A stretch of DNA of 64,000 nucleotides, taken from assembly GCA_001661515.1 (NCBI GenBank), contig LUVW01000013.1, forward strand, positions 72,024 to 136,023, written 5' to 3'. The position numbers and the translations under genes are program-made. This DNA is from Capniomyces stellatus. Lineage: Eukaryota; Kickxellomycota; Harpellomycetes; Harpellales; Legeriomycetaceae. Position 1 is the stretch's first letter, and each line of letters begins with the position of its first letter. Of the stretch, positions 20,127-30,600 are shown in pieces. The notes below the pieces were generated by a model. It worked only from the letters and a program-made list of their open reading frames with translations, ran no database searches and was not told where the DNA came from.

Positions 20127-22716
20127 CTAGGCCATCGAGTCTGGTTCTGTTTTTGCCTGTTTTTTTGTGTGTATTTTCATGTTTTTCAATTTCGATTTTT
20201 CCGAGTCAGGTACTCTGGGTATGAAATCGTGGATTAGGCTGTCAGATGTCTTTTGCGCCTTAGTTAGAAACTCCTTTTTCGACTCTAAATCAACATTCCA
20301 ATGAATCAATATGGTTTTAGCTGCCTGTTGTATTTAATAAGATCCAATGAGCCAACAGGATACAATTAAGCGGATTAAAGTATGGATGAATTTAGTAAGT
20401 TTAAAGACATACCGCTGTTTAGATTTCCGGACTGCCCAATTAAAATAATGTTGCGGGTTGATGGGATTCGTAAAAAGTCTCTCTTGACGTTATATCCAAA
20501 ACTAGTAATCATTGACTTTATATACTCGCAATATGCTGCATACTTTGATTCGCCTGCTTTAGTGGCTGGTTGGAATTTCTTGCCAGTCAGATCATGGTAG
20601 CAGCAGGGGATGATCACAAAGCTGTATTTTTAGGGTTGAGAAATTGGTTAGGTTTATCTAATAGAATCTGGAGTGCACTTTTAAAATATATAGCAAAATA
20701 TTATGGTTTGATACGATTTGCTTACTTTGCAAAATTGGACTTGGCCGCAATAATGGGAATCCTATAGTAATCCAGCATACAAACCATAAAGCACAATGAA
20801 TCAATGGTATACTCGGCTGCACGGTTGAGAGTAAATTAGGATTAATGATACAATGTTTACCATGGTGCCAACTCGTCGGCATGGTTTCCAATTATCCAGT
20901 CGACATCCAAGATACATCCAAACGGCATAATGGTTTCCACACGCAATGAGGTGGATGGTGGAAAACTTGACCAAATGTTTCTAGAGCATTGGTCAATACC
21001 ATACCCAGGGTAGCCCTCACTGTTTAGTATGTACACCAACAGCCCGTTTCCACAGCCCAGATCTACAAAACTCGGCTTTCTAAATAACAGTTATTATTTT
21101 TTTACCAGTGCATAATTATTGTCAGTACCACTCATAAGTTAAGTTGGTGTTTGTTTCCTGCAATTTGAGCTGGTGCTGAAGTATTAAGAGGAAAAATAAA
21201 TCAATAGCAGATTCGATTATATTTATAAAGCCAAATTTACTTTATATCCTGCTGGTCCCACATTCCAATCAGCCAACTGGCTATGGCAAGATCCTCGTGA
21301 ACAAACTTTTTAGGATCTGTTTTCTCGGTCCAAGTGGAAATCAGGGTATTAGCATACTTTTCTTTTAGCCTTTTGTATGTTTGTTCATAAACGCTCTTTT
21401 CTACAACGGTATTGTGCTCTGATCGCTTTACAAATCCAATATTCTGCGTAACGCTCCATTTATACAGCTTTGTGAATACCGAGATCCAAATACCCTAGAA
21501 AAGTTGATTGAGGTTCAATTAGCATTATTGTTGTTTTTAGGGTTGTACACAGTTGCCACTTTGTTGACTTCAACTCGAGTAAATGTTAATACCCATTTAA
21601 AGTAAAGCGGCTATACCTGGTTCTTGCCCGCTATAGAGGAATCTGGACTGAGTTCCGAGACCTGGAGTTCTAGTACTCCTCTATCAACCACAATTAGCAT
21701 GTATTTGAGACAAATTAGAAGACTGTCTCCATACTATATTGAGTTCCATTGATAAGTACAATGAGTGGAAAATTTACCGTGACTCTGTATCCACGCATTG
21801 GGTTTTTTCAGGCTCTATAAATCGGTACCGATATCTTTTGACTTTGGGGTAGTAAAATGGCATCAATTCGTCTTTGGCTATCTGCGGCACAAACTCGACA
21901 GTTGTCTCTAAGTTGAAGCAAACACAATTTTATAACACCAACCCTCCCATAAAACTTGTCTATTTTACTTTGAAACAGGATTTATCAGTATCGTTGGCAT
22001 AGCTTACCGCTATCATTTCGTGAAAAGGTGACAAGCTCGGTCAACTCTGCATCTTTATCCGCTCTTTTGGGGATCAATACTCGTGAGAACAATAAAACGC
22101 CAGTGAAATCTCTCTGCAATTTGTCCAAGGATTCGTTAAAGACTGCAGACTTTACAGGTGGAAAAACCTTGTCTGGCTCGACTAGCCATAAATTCTGTAA
22201 TTCCGAAGAAGAATTGGCATCGTTTTTAATACATATTTTATAGAAAACCAATTTAATTCAGGCAGGATAATTAGAATGCGCATAGAGACTTGCCATAACA
22301 GAAAGAAAATCTTTGCTAGAAAACGAATAAACAGTCGCCTTTGCCAAAGTTCGCCACTCGCTGTGTTTATTTGCGTTATTGTTTATTGTTGACGATCCGG
22401 TATTTGAATCGGGGTTGGTCTCTCGTGGTTTGCATTCCGTTTCAAAAAAATACTTGGGCTTAAATTTCGAGTAAGCTTCAAGTCTAGCATTCTCGCTTTC
22501 TAAATCCACAGCTTCAGAAGCTAGCCGCGCCTTTTTCATATTTGAGATCTTTTCATTTAAACTGTTTGTTGCCATAATCGGCGAACTGGCTCTTTTTGGT
22601 TGATCTGCCAAGTTGGATATAGACATTCTTATTTTAGACTTATGGTGCAGACTATATGCGTTGAAATTTGTAGAAAGCAGGAACCTAAATCTTGAATTTA
22701 AACGTGCAAATCTCAT
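20127..22716 (-). CDS. TRM44: tRNA (uracil-2'-O-)-methyltransferase Trm44 (METTL19)
   Basis: Nine exons on the minus strand: 22716-22294, 22194-22008, 21907-21778, 21722-21617, 21494-21241, 21079-20861, 20761-20726, 20621-20413 and 20320-20127, giving 585 residues (yeast Trm44 is of similar size). All phases join. The enzyme makes 2'-O-methyluridine at position 44 of serine tRNAs in the cytoplasm. Family stretches: FYYPKVKRYRYRF, KEKYANTLISTW with EKTDPKKFVHEDLAIASWL, the SAM-binding FVDLGCGNGLLVYIL, GYGID, DWIIGNHADELAPWIPIIA, FVIIPCCYHDLTG and FLRIPSTRN. The last exon (IHDFIPRVPDSEKSK) is assigned by phase, a GTATGT donor and open frame. The first intron appears to use a GC donor (GCAAGT at 22293-22288), and exon 7 is only 36 nt. 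The first 20 residues are Arg-rich and could be a targeting peptide; a second ATG lies near 22625. Confidence 0.9.
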
Positions 22717-22913
22717 TCCATTTTATTTTTGACTCTACACACAAAGTATTTTATAAAACCCAAATCAAAAAAAAGCCTTTTCTTTTGGGAAAAAAAAAGT
22801 TATGGTTGTAAAAGGAACATAATAATTTATTTTTTGAAAGCCAAATTGATTAACTATAATTATACAATACAATCGAGTTAAAATAGTTTATAAAAAGTGC
22901 AATAATAAAATCA

Positions 22914-23276
22914 TCAGAGCTGTATCAAAAGGGCAGCAAGCACACTAGATACTAATACAGCAGAGCCAACGGCATATCTGGTGGAAGCGGATAAATTGGT
23001 TTCAGAGGTCTTCTCTGTGTTAACGCCTTGAGCTTTGTCTGTTTCTGTTGGTAGTATGTCGAGTATTTCTGTTGGAAGCACCTTAATGTTTGTAAGGGAA
23101 GCGATAGCAGCATCGATGGCAGAGTTGGCTTTATTTAATTCAACACTTAGAATCGAGGCAGCTTCTGCTGGACCTTTGGTTAAAATTTCTAAGCCAGGGA
23201 ACCCGTTAGGGGTATTGATTTCTGTGCCTTGCCCCGAAGACACTGCCAGTGTTAACAAAACCGCTGTGAATCTCAT
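22914..23276 (-). CDS. Small secreted, probably GPI-anchored protein A
   Basis: 120 residues. An N-terminal signal peptide (RFTAVLLTLAVSSGQG) and a C-terminal hydrophobic tail (AVGSAVLVSSVLAALLIQL) preceded by small residues fit GPI attachment. The middle is helical, Ala/Leu/Glu/Thr-rich (ELNKANSAIDAAIASL). It is the first of three minus-strand genes of the same architecture (22914, 24110, 25904). No cysteines and no recognised domain. A TATAAAA lies at 23408-23402. Cell-surface location is inferred from the two end signals only. Confidence 0.65.
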   Translation of the reverse strand: MRFTAVLLTLAVSSGQGTEINTPNGFPGLEILTKGPAEAASILSVELNKANSAIDAAIASLTNIKVLPTEILDILPTETDKAQGVNTEKTSETNLSASTRYAVGSAVLVSSVLAALLIQL

Positions 23277-23401
23277 TGCCTTTATTTGTTTTATATCAAA
23301 TGCTATTGACTATGTTAGTGCTGGTGTTTTGAAATTGGAAAAAAAAACGTAAATGGCAAGCTAAGAAAACTAAAAAATAAATAAAGAGAAGTGCGCTCGG
23401 T

Positions 23402-23408
23402 TTTTATA
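23402..23408 (-). promoter_or_regulatory. TATA box of secreted protein A
   Basis: TATAAAA on the minus strand, about 126 nt upstream of the ATG at 23276. Confidence 0.4.
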
Positions 23409-24109
23409 ACAAAACATAAAAGGAGCAAAGCATTTTCAGTTCGACATTTTTTTTTTTTGCCAAGTCTCGGTAGTTTCAAGTTGGAAACAGAATCAACATA
23501 ACAGAACATAACAATAGTCCGTTGTTGACTAGAGTGCGTATTTTTGTCTATTGACAGTTTTGCTTGGCAGCCTGGCCACAATTTGCTAAAAGTACGTGTA
23601 TTTAGATTTGCCATGTATATTACAAACATATAAACCTTCATTTAGCGATCAAGTTTGTGAATCTTGGCAAGAACACAAATTTTACCCTAATTAGAGCTGA
23701 AGTTTGACTAAGGCCAGATTATGGAATTGTTTTTTAAAAAAGTCCAATTGGACTTTTTGTTTTTTTATTATTAAAAGAAATTTGCCGAAACGAATAAAAC
23801 TACAATTGATATTGTAATTGGCATTACTTTTGGGCTCAGAGTGGCTAAGCTGTTTTCGAAAACTTCAAGCCTTGCTTGGTTTTGAATTTGGTTGTATTTT
23901 CTAACACCAATGTCTTATGTTCTAGTATTTACATAGGCCATTTATCAACACTATTTTTACAGTCGACTCTATCCTTAAAACAAATACACTGGGGATAGGT
24001 GTAATATAGAGCGATTATCGATAAACGACAAAGTTGCTGGAAAAAAAAAAACAAAACAAAAGCGTACCTTTATTAGTAACAAAAATCAAACATTAAGGAA
24101 AAAAAAACA
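23409..24109. other. Intergenic, no gene seen
   Basis: AT-rich spacer between secreted proteins A and B. Frames near 23315-23641 on the minus strand are low-complexity and unsupported. Confidence 0.4.
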
Positions 24110-24580
24110 CTAAATTAGAGTGTAAAAGGCAGCAAATGCAAGCAGTGCCGAGACAGTGGCAGAATTTGCAAAGAGCGAGTTTTTATAAAGCGAGCTTGAG
24201 CTAGATGCTTCGTTGTTTTTAGCCAATCCCTCGCTCTTTTTTGGTTCTGGGCTAGGGGGTTTAGGAGCCACAGCGGCTGGGCTGGCGCTGGTTACTACTG
24301 GCGAGACGACACTTTTGTCAACAACAATAGTATCATTACTACCCATGATTGGTAAAGCTAAAACGTTATCGCTAAGATTGACTGCCTGAATAGTTTCGTT
24401 GAATAGCCTGGCAATGTCCTTGGCTTCCACCTCGCTAATATCAAATACAGTGCCAATGTTTTCTGGAGTTGCCTCAATGTCTAAAAGATCGATGAACGTT
24501 AGGGTAGCTTCATCGTTTGAGGCACCATTGGATTTTGCAAGGGTGAGTAGGAGTGGCAGAGCAACTGATGAGATCTTCAT
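24110..24580 (-). CDS. Small secreted, probably GPI-anchored protein B
   Basis: 156 residues from the ATG at 24580. The longer open frame to 24658 adds only a Tyr/Ile repeat read from a TA-rich tract, so the inner start is preferred. Signal peptide KISSVALPLLLTLAKSNGA, a globular part of about 80 residues (FIDLLDIEATPENIGTVFDI, NETIQAVNLSDN with N-glycosylation sequons), then a Pro/Ala/Ser/Lys linker, a Ser run, and a hydrophobic C-terminus ATVSALLAFAAFYTLI. The end signals again fit a GPI-anchored surface protein. The family is not recognised. Confidence 0.65.
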   Translation of the reverse strand: MKISSVALPLLLTLAKSNGASNDEATLTFIDLLDIEATPENIGTVFDISEVEAKDIARLFNETIQAVNLSDNVLALPIMGSNDTIVVDKSVVSPVVTSASPAAVAPKPPSPEPKKSEGLAKNNEASSSSSLYKNSLFANSATVSALLAFAAFYTLI

Positions 24581-25903
24581 TGTGTGTGTATTTGTATATG
24601 TATAAATATATATATATATATTCAAAGTTTTGGGATCAGTTGGATTAGATATTATCAAATTAACAAGTATATACCTAATAACAAAGTGTAGGAATTTTCA
24701 GAATAAATACAATGTCGTTAAGTAAAGTGGACAGACTAGGATGTTTAAGTATTATTTTTTTGTACTGCTTTTTAAACAGGAAAAATAAAAAGACAACATG
24801 GTATGTTACTTTTGTTAAGGTCGACTAACGGAACAATCAGCTTTGATAAAGGTGTAATAAGTTATAATAACAAGTTAAATCCAAGTCCAAGTCCAAGTCC
24901 AAGTCTAAGTCTAAATCTAAATATAAAGTTAAAGGTTTTATGAATGGCCCATTTAAATAGCGTTTAACAACATTTGTATATGCTAGGCACTAATTATAAA
25001 CTGACCCTATCTTTAGATTGATCTGGAAGTTCCAAACAATCAAGGCTTCAGGGGACTAGCGATCATTAAGCGATTTAATTAACAAACAAAATTGGTGGCA
25101 TAGTTTACACACCTTAAAAATAACTCAAATCCAATTAGCTAGTAAAAAATACTATAGGAGTACCAATCGAATAAGAACAAAGGGAAAAGTAAATGAAAAG
25201 CAAAAGAATTTTTTTTTGGACTCCTAGTGGACTTGTGTCGAATATGAGTGTTTAAAATAGATACTAATTTATTGATATGGTATGACAAAATAGATTTTTG
25301 AACCCGATTAATTAGTTGCTTTTAATTTAGATCGATCGAATATAGGCAGAATAGTTATACAAATACACAACTTGATGAAAAGACCAAGTAGAGCTAAACA
25401 TGTCAATTAGAGCTAAACAGATTGGCTAGGCTATACAGATTGGCTAGGTACAAAAATAATTACTAAATACAGCTAAACTTTTATACCATGTAAATGAACA
25501 AGTCAGAATCAATAATTGGGTAAACATAATTAAAAAAAAACTGATAAAGAGAAATGTTAGTATAAAGAGGTCGAGTATTAAATATAGAATGTGGTGTTGG
25601 GAGACTGGCTATCCATACAAGCTAGTATTTTTTTTACTGAAATTGTGGAATGAAGACTAGAATAACATTGGTGAAGTGGGGCCGATGTGAACTTGAAAAA
25701 AGCCAAGTATTAAATATAGCACATGGTATCTGGTGAGTTGAATAGGTGAATACTCGGGCAGAATAAATGCTGGCAAAATATAAATAGTCCAAATTAAGTT
25801 AGGCCAAGTGGTTTCTTTATTATTAGAACATAACTACAAGAAAAAAAAATTGGAAAAAAAAAAAAACAAAAGACATGTTTGTTGTTGGCTTATATAAACA
25901 GTT
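24581..25903. other. Intergenic, no gene seen
   Basis: Contains a TA-dinucleotide run (24606-24620, near the promoter of secreted protein B), a hexamer repeat at 24884-24919, and a short direct repeat of about 17 bp (the stretch acagattggctaggc/t at 25417-25450). No gene seen. Confidence 0.5.
24884..24919 (+). repeat. CCAAGT hexanucleotide repeat
   Basis: About six units of a 6-bp repeat grading from ccaagt into ctaagt and ctaaat forms. Confidence 0.7.
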
Positions 25904-26425
25904 TTACAGCGAAAGGAGTGCTGCCAAGGTGGCCAAAGAAAGGTAAAGACCAGCGCTGCTCAACATTGTAGATGAGGATACAAAGTTAGTTGTGCTTTTG
26001 CTTTGGGAGTCTGTTAAAGTAGAGTTTGATTCATCATCGCTATTGATGGTGGTGATGAATGAGATGGATGGCTCATCTGTAACCGTTGGGAAACTTGTTG
26101 TAGATGAGTTTGTGGCAGTAGCTGGAGAGGCATCGGTGGTAGATTCAGCGATGGAATCTGTGGCAGATTCAGCGATGGTATCTGTGGTAGAGTCTGTGGC
26201 GGCATTGGTGGTGGTGTCGGCGATTATAGTGGCGGTAGAGTCGGTGGCGACATCAGCGATTATAGTGGTGGATGGATCGATGATTACATCAGTAGCAGAT
26301 GTTACACTTTCTAGGGCAGTTGGAAAAGGTCCAAATACAGTTATAGTGATGTCGTTTGTGGTAGTTTCGACTTGGGCAAGAACTGCTGTAGCTAGGATTG
26401 ATGATAAAACAATTGAGAACTTCAT
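25904..26425 (-). CDS. Thr/Ser/Asp-rich secreted, probably GPI-anchored protein C
   Basis: 173 residues. Signal peptide KFSIVLSSILATAVLAQ, then a low-complexity Thr/Ala/Asp/Ile middle with imperfect repeats such as TIIADVATDST / TIIADTTTNAATDST and TDTIAESATDSIAEST, several N-glycosylation sequons, and a hydrophobic C-terminus SSAGLYLSLATLAALLSL after Ser-rich residues. The acidic Thr/Ser stalk with a C-terminal hydrophobic tail is typical of GPI wall mannoproteins. No catalytic motif. Confidence 0.7.
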   Translation of the reverse strand: MKFSIVLSSILATAVLAQVETTTNDITITVFGPFPTALESVTSATDVIIDPSTTIIADVATDSTATIIADTTTNAATDSTTDTIAESATDSIAESTTDASPATATNSSTTSFPTVTDEPSISFITTINSDDESNSTLTDSQSKSTTNFVSSSTMLSSAGLYLSLATLAALLSL

Positions 26426-27676
26426 ATTTGACTATTGATTACTAAAAGTACTGGTGGTTTGAGATATTAGCGTAGTGATTCTACTAGTTTTTTTAATAAC
26501 TGTATTTGTATAGTTTATAAGTTTTTTTTAGAGAATAAAAGAATATACTAAAAGAAACCAGTAAAGTGTTGATGATTTGAAATAAACGGATGGATGACGG
26601 TGATTATATATAGAACAGTACACTTGGTTTAATTAGAGTCAAAAAAAAGCTATATTTAGTTTGTATGGAAAATTTTCGACTAGAAATGTGAAAAAAAATA
26701 AATATTTGAACTGTGTATTTGTTGATTTTAAAGTATAGCAAAATCGCGATCAAAAACTTAGTAATAATATCGAAGGCGAAGGCCGTGGATCGATGAAAAA
26801 GAAAGAAAAAAAAAGTTGTAAAGAAAGTACTAGAGAAAAAAAAAGTCCATGACTTGGGATTACAAATCTTTTGAAGAGTAATGGACACCTTTATTCTGTC
26901 AACAGCCCTTGACATTTATATGGATGTATTAATAGAAACTATAAATAATAAGAAGCAAGGCGCTGAGAGGCTAATTAATATGAGATGTGTAGGTTTATTT
27001 GATAACTTCTACAAGAAAACTTGATAACTTATATAATTTATTATACAATTTTTTACTTATGAATGGTGTAAATATTACTACGTTTTTTTTACTACAAAGG
27101 CGTTAATAAATGTAATAATAAGGTTAAAAATATCGATTTAAATGATAATAATAGTAAATAAAAAATAGCATTGGTAAAATAATAAATGACTTGGTGAATT
27201 GTATTTACTGTTGATTTAGCAATAACGAAAATTTGCCATTAGTAAAATAAGAAAATTGCCAGCGAATAGGCTTATTGATATTTGGCGTATTTTTCTCAAA
27301 CTCAAAAGATATATATAAAAAAAAACTTCTAAGGAAACTTAGAACGTAAATTACAAATAAATTACTAATAGCAAAAGTCTAGTAAAAAAAAAGTTTAATT
27401 TTTCTAATCAAGTTGGTAAAAAATCACCAACTCGGTATACTATTGGGCAGTGATTGAAGTATACAAGAACAAATAATCCAAAGTTTAAAAGTAACAAAGA
27501 AAAAAAGAAGCCAAGTTGTACACGTAAAAAAAACAAAGTGGTACAAATCGAGGTACGATTAAAGATTTGTTTGAAATTGAAATAGCAAATAAAATAAAGT
27601 GGAATAAAAAAAATCAAGTCAAAAACAAAAAAAAAAAAAAAAAAAAAAAAAGAGGAAAAATATAAAGAAAAAGAAG
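26426..27676. other. Intergenic, no gene seen
   Basis: Very AT-rich, with poly-A runs; the longest is a run of about 24 A near 27629-27652, just past the ABC transporter stop codon. No supported frame. Confidence 0.5.
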
Positions 27677-30600
27677 CTAGGCTTCGTTATTGGCTTGTTC
27701 AACAAGGCTGGAAAAGAGAGAGTTTTTGTCAGCCAATAGGACATCAGGAGAGTCGTACTCGGCAAGCTGGCCGCGATCAATGACCAAGATTTTATCGCTG
27801 TCTAGAATGGTGTTGAGGCGATGGGCGATGGTGATGACGGTGGAGTTTTTGAACTCGGAGCGGATGACTTGCTGAATAAAGCGGTCGGTTTCAACGTCGA
27901 TGGCGGCGGTGGCCTCGTCAAGGATCAGGACTTTGGACTTTCTAATGAGAGCGCGGGCCAAGCAGACAAGTTGTCTTTGGCCAAGTGACAGATTAGCACC
28001 GTTGTTTTGGATCTGGATGTTGAGGCCGGAGGAGATGTCTTGTTCAGAAACGGGTTGGAGCTGGAGGGTTGCATTATCGATTTCTTTGTTGATTTGGGAG
28101 TCGATGATGGAGTTTGATTTGGAGTTTAAGTTTGAGTTTAGGTTTGAGTTGGAGTTTGTTTTGTTTTTGTTGATTGAGTTGCTGATTACCCAGGATTTGA
28201 GTTGGGCGTGTTCGAGAGCGTCCCAGATTTCAGCGTCAGAGTACTTGTTGAAGGGATCGAGATTTTCGCGGAGAGTTCCGCCAAACAGAATAGGGTCCTG
28301 GGGGATGATGAGCAGGTTGGAGCGCAGGTCGAAAAGACCGATTGTGCTGATATCAACACCATCGATGGTAATAGACCCGCCAGCAGCCTCGATGATTCGG
28401 AAAAGAGCGAGAGTGAGACTGGACTTTCCAGCACCAGTTCTGCCAACAACACCAACACGCAGATTTGGTTCAATGGTGAGGTTAATGTTTTTGAGGACGA
28501 GATCAAGGCCTTCGCGGTACCGGGTGCTGTAGTTGTCAAAGACGATTCTGCCGTGCTGGGGCCAGGAATCATCGGGCTTTGTGTCAGGAATGTGCTCGGG
28601 GGCTTCAGAAGGCAGTTCGGAGTATTCCTGGTTTCTTTCAATGCTGATGATGCTGGTCTCGAGCTCAACGGACTGTCTGATTCCCCAAGACAAACTCTGG
28701 GTGATGGTCAAAGCGTACGACAGAGCAAGACCAACGAGGGCAGAGTCAACGGCGGTGGACCCGTTTCTAACGGACAAGTAAGCGGAAAGAACGGAAAAGA
28801 AGGAGGAAAGAAAGATGACGGAGCCACCAAGGAACTCGAGCCTGATCGACAGCCATCTGTTAAGGGAAATGTAGGGGAACTGGGAGCGGGTGTTAATTTC
28901 AAGCATCTTGACGTTTTCGTTTAGGAAGCGCTCGGTTTGGTTGTAGGATCTGATTGAGGAGACACCAGTTAGGGTTTCTTGGAACTGGGCGTATATTGGG
29001 GATCTGGTGGTGGCCTCAAGTCGCTTGAGCTCACGGCTAGACGACACAAAGTAGCGCTGGATGTAGATGTAGACGGCCATCAGCGGAATTACAGCAATGG
29101 CAAACATCCAGAAAGAGACCATAATCACCAGCAGAGAGCTGATGACGGACAGCATGGACTGGGCCCACATGTCAAACGTTCTTGGGATTGTTCGGTCGAT
29201 TGCGTCCTGGTCCTTGTTGAATCTGTTCAGAATTCTGCCCAGCGGCGTGGTGTCAAAGAACGACATTGGCGACCGCAGCACACCTTTCATCAGACTCTCG
29301 TGGGTTCTTTTTGCAGCGCGAACAGCACAAACCACCCAGATAATCAGATTGTAGAACGAGTACGATAGAGCCTGCAGCAGCCCAATCAGTCCATAAATCA
29401 AAATATAGAAGACCGCACTTCTTCCGGTACTGCTGTCTCCAGTTGACTCATTGTGGTTTGCCCACTCTCTCAGCCAAACTGTTGCACCCACAGTAAGCCC
29501 TGCCTTCACAATTGAGGCAATCAAGTACAGCGAAATTCCGAAAATCGAACTGGCCTTGACATACGAAATAAACACGTTCATCTTGACTCTACCCTCCTTT
29601 GACTGTTCTTCTTCGATCAGAACACCATCTTTTTTACCCTTTTCTTGTCCTTGTTCTTGGCTTGAGTCGGGTTTGCTGATCTTGCTTGTCCTGCGTCTAA
29701 CCAGACTGTTTCTTGATCTCAGGCTCTCGGTGTCGTTGTTGAGGTAGTTTGAGATTGTTCCAATGGTGCTAATCGACAGTCTCCCCGTGTTAATGTCCTC
29801 AATTGCTCCCTCCATCTCGCGATGCAGGTCCATTTCTGCCTCCAGATCGGCCTCCATCTCAGCCGCCATGTCTTCTGCGGTTTGAAGGGCCTCCTTTTCC
29901 TCTAGCAGTCGGCTCTGCTCCTGTAGGTTGTCGAAATGCTCAGTGCCCAGTAAATGCGTCAAAACACCGTCCTTGTTCGCTACCAACTCTTCGTAGCTCC
30001 CTGACTCGGCTATCCGCCCATCCTCCATCACGTAAATAGTGTTGATTAGCGGCAGGTACTGCAACGCGTGGGTGACAAGCAGTCGGGTTCTGTTCTTCAG
30101 AATTCCCTCAGGCCCAATCACGTTCTTCATCAAGTTTCTGCCCACGTGCGCATCAACTGCCGACAGCGGGTCGTCAAACAGGAACACCTGCGCCCTAGAG
30201 TAAACTGCCCGGGCCAACGAGACTCGCGCCTTTTGACCTCCCGACAAATTGATCCCGTTTTCTCCAATCTCCACCTCGTCCCGTCCCTTGAACATGTCAA
30301 TGTCTTTCTCCAGCTCGCACGCCTTGACCACCTTTGCGTAGAACGCCGCATCAAATTTTTGTCCAAACAAAATGTTGTCCTTCAGCGAGGCATTGATGAT
30401 CCATGGCTGCTGCGGAACATACGCCACTCTTCCTTTTACCAACACTGACCCACTCACTTTTTTCATCTCTCCCAGTATTCCTGACACCAGCGAGGACTTT
30501 CCTGACCCAACTCTGCCCACTACCGCAACCAACCCCTTGTACTTGCAAGTCAAGTTGATGTCGCTAATTATTATCTTTTCCACCTTGTCGTCATCATCCT

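Noticed and set aside
28202..28924. 240-codon plus-strand frame inside the ABC transporter gene
   Set aside because: Antisense to NBD2 coding sequence, no domain; explained by codon bias.
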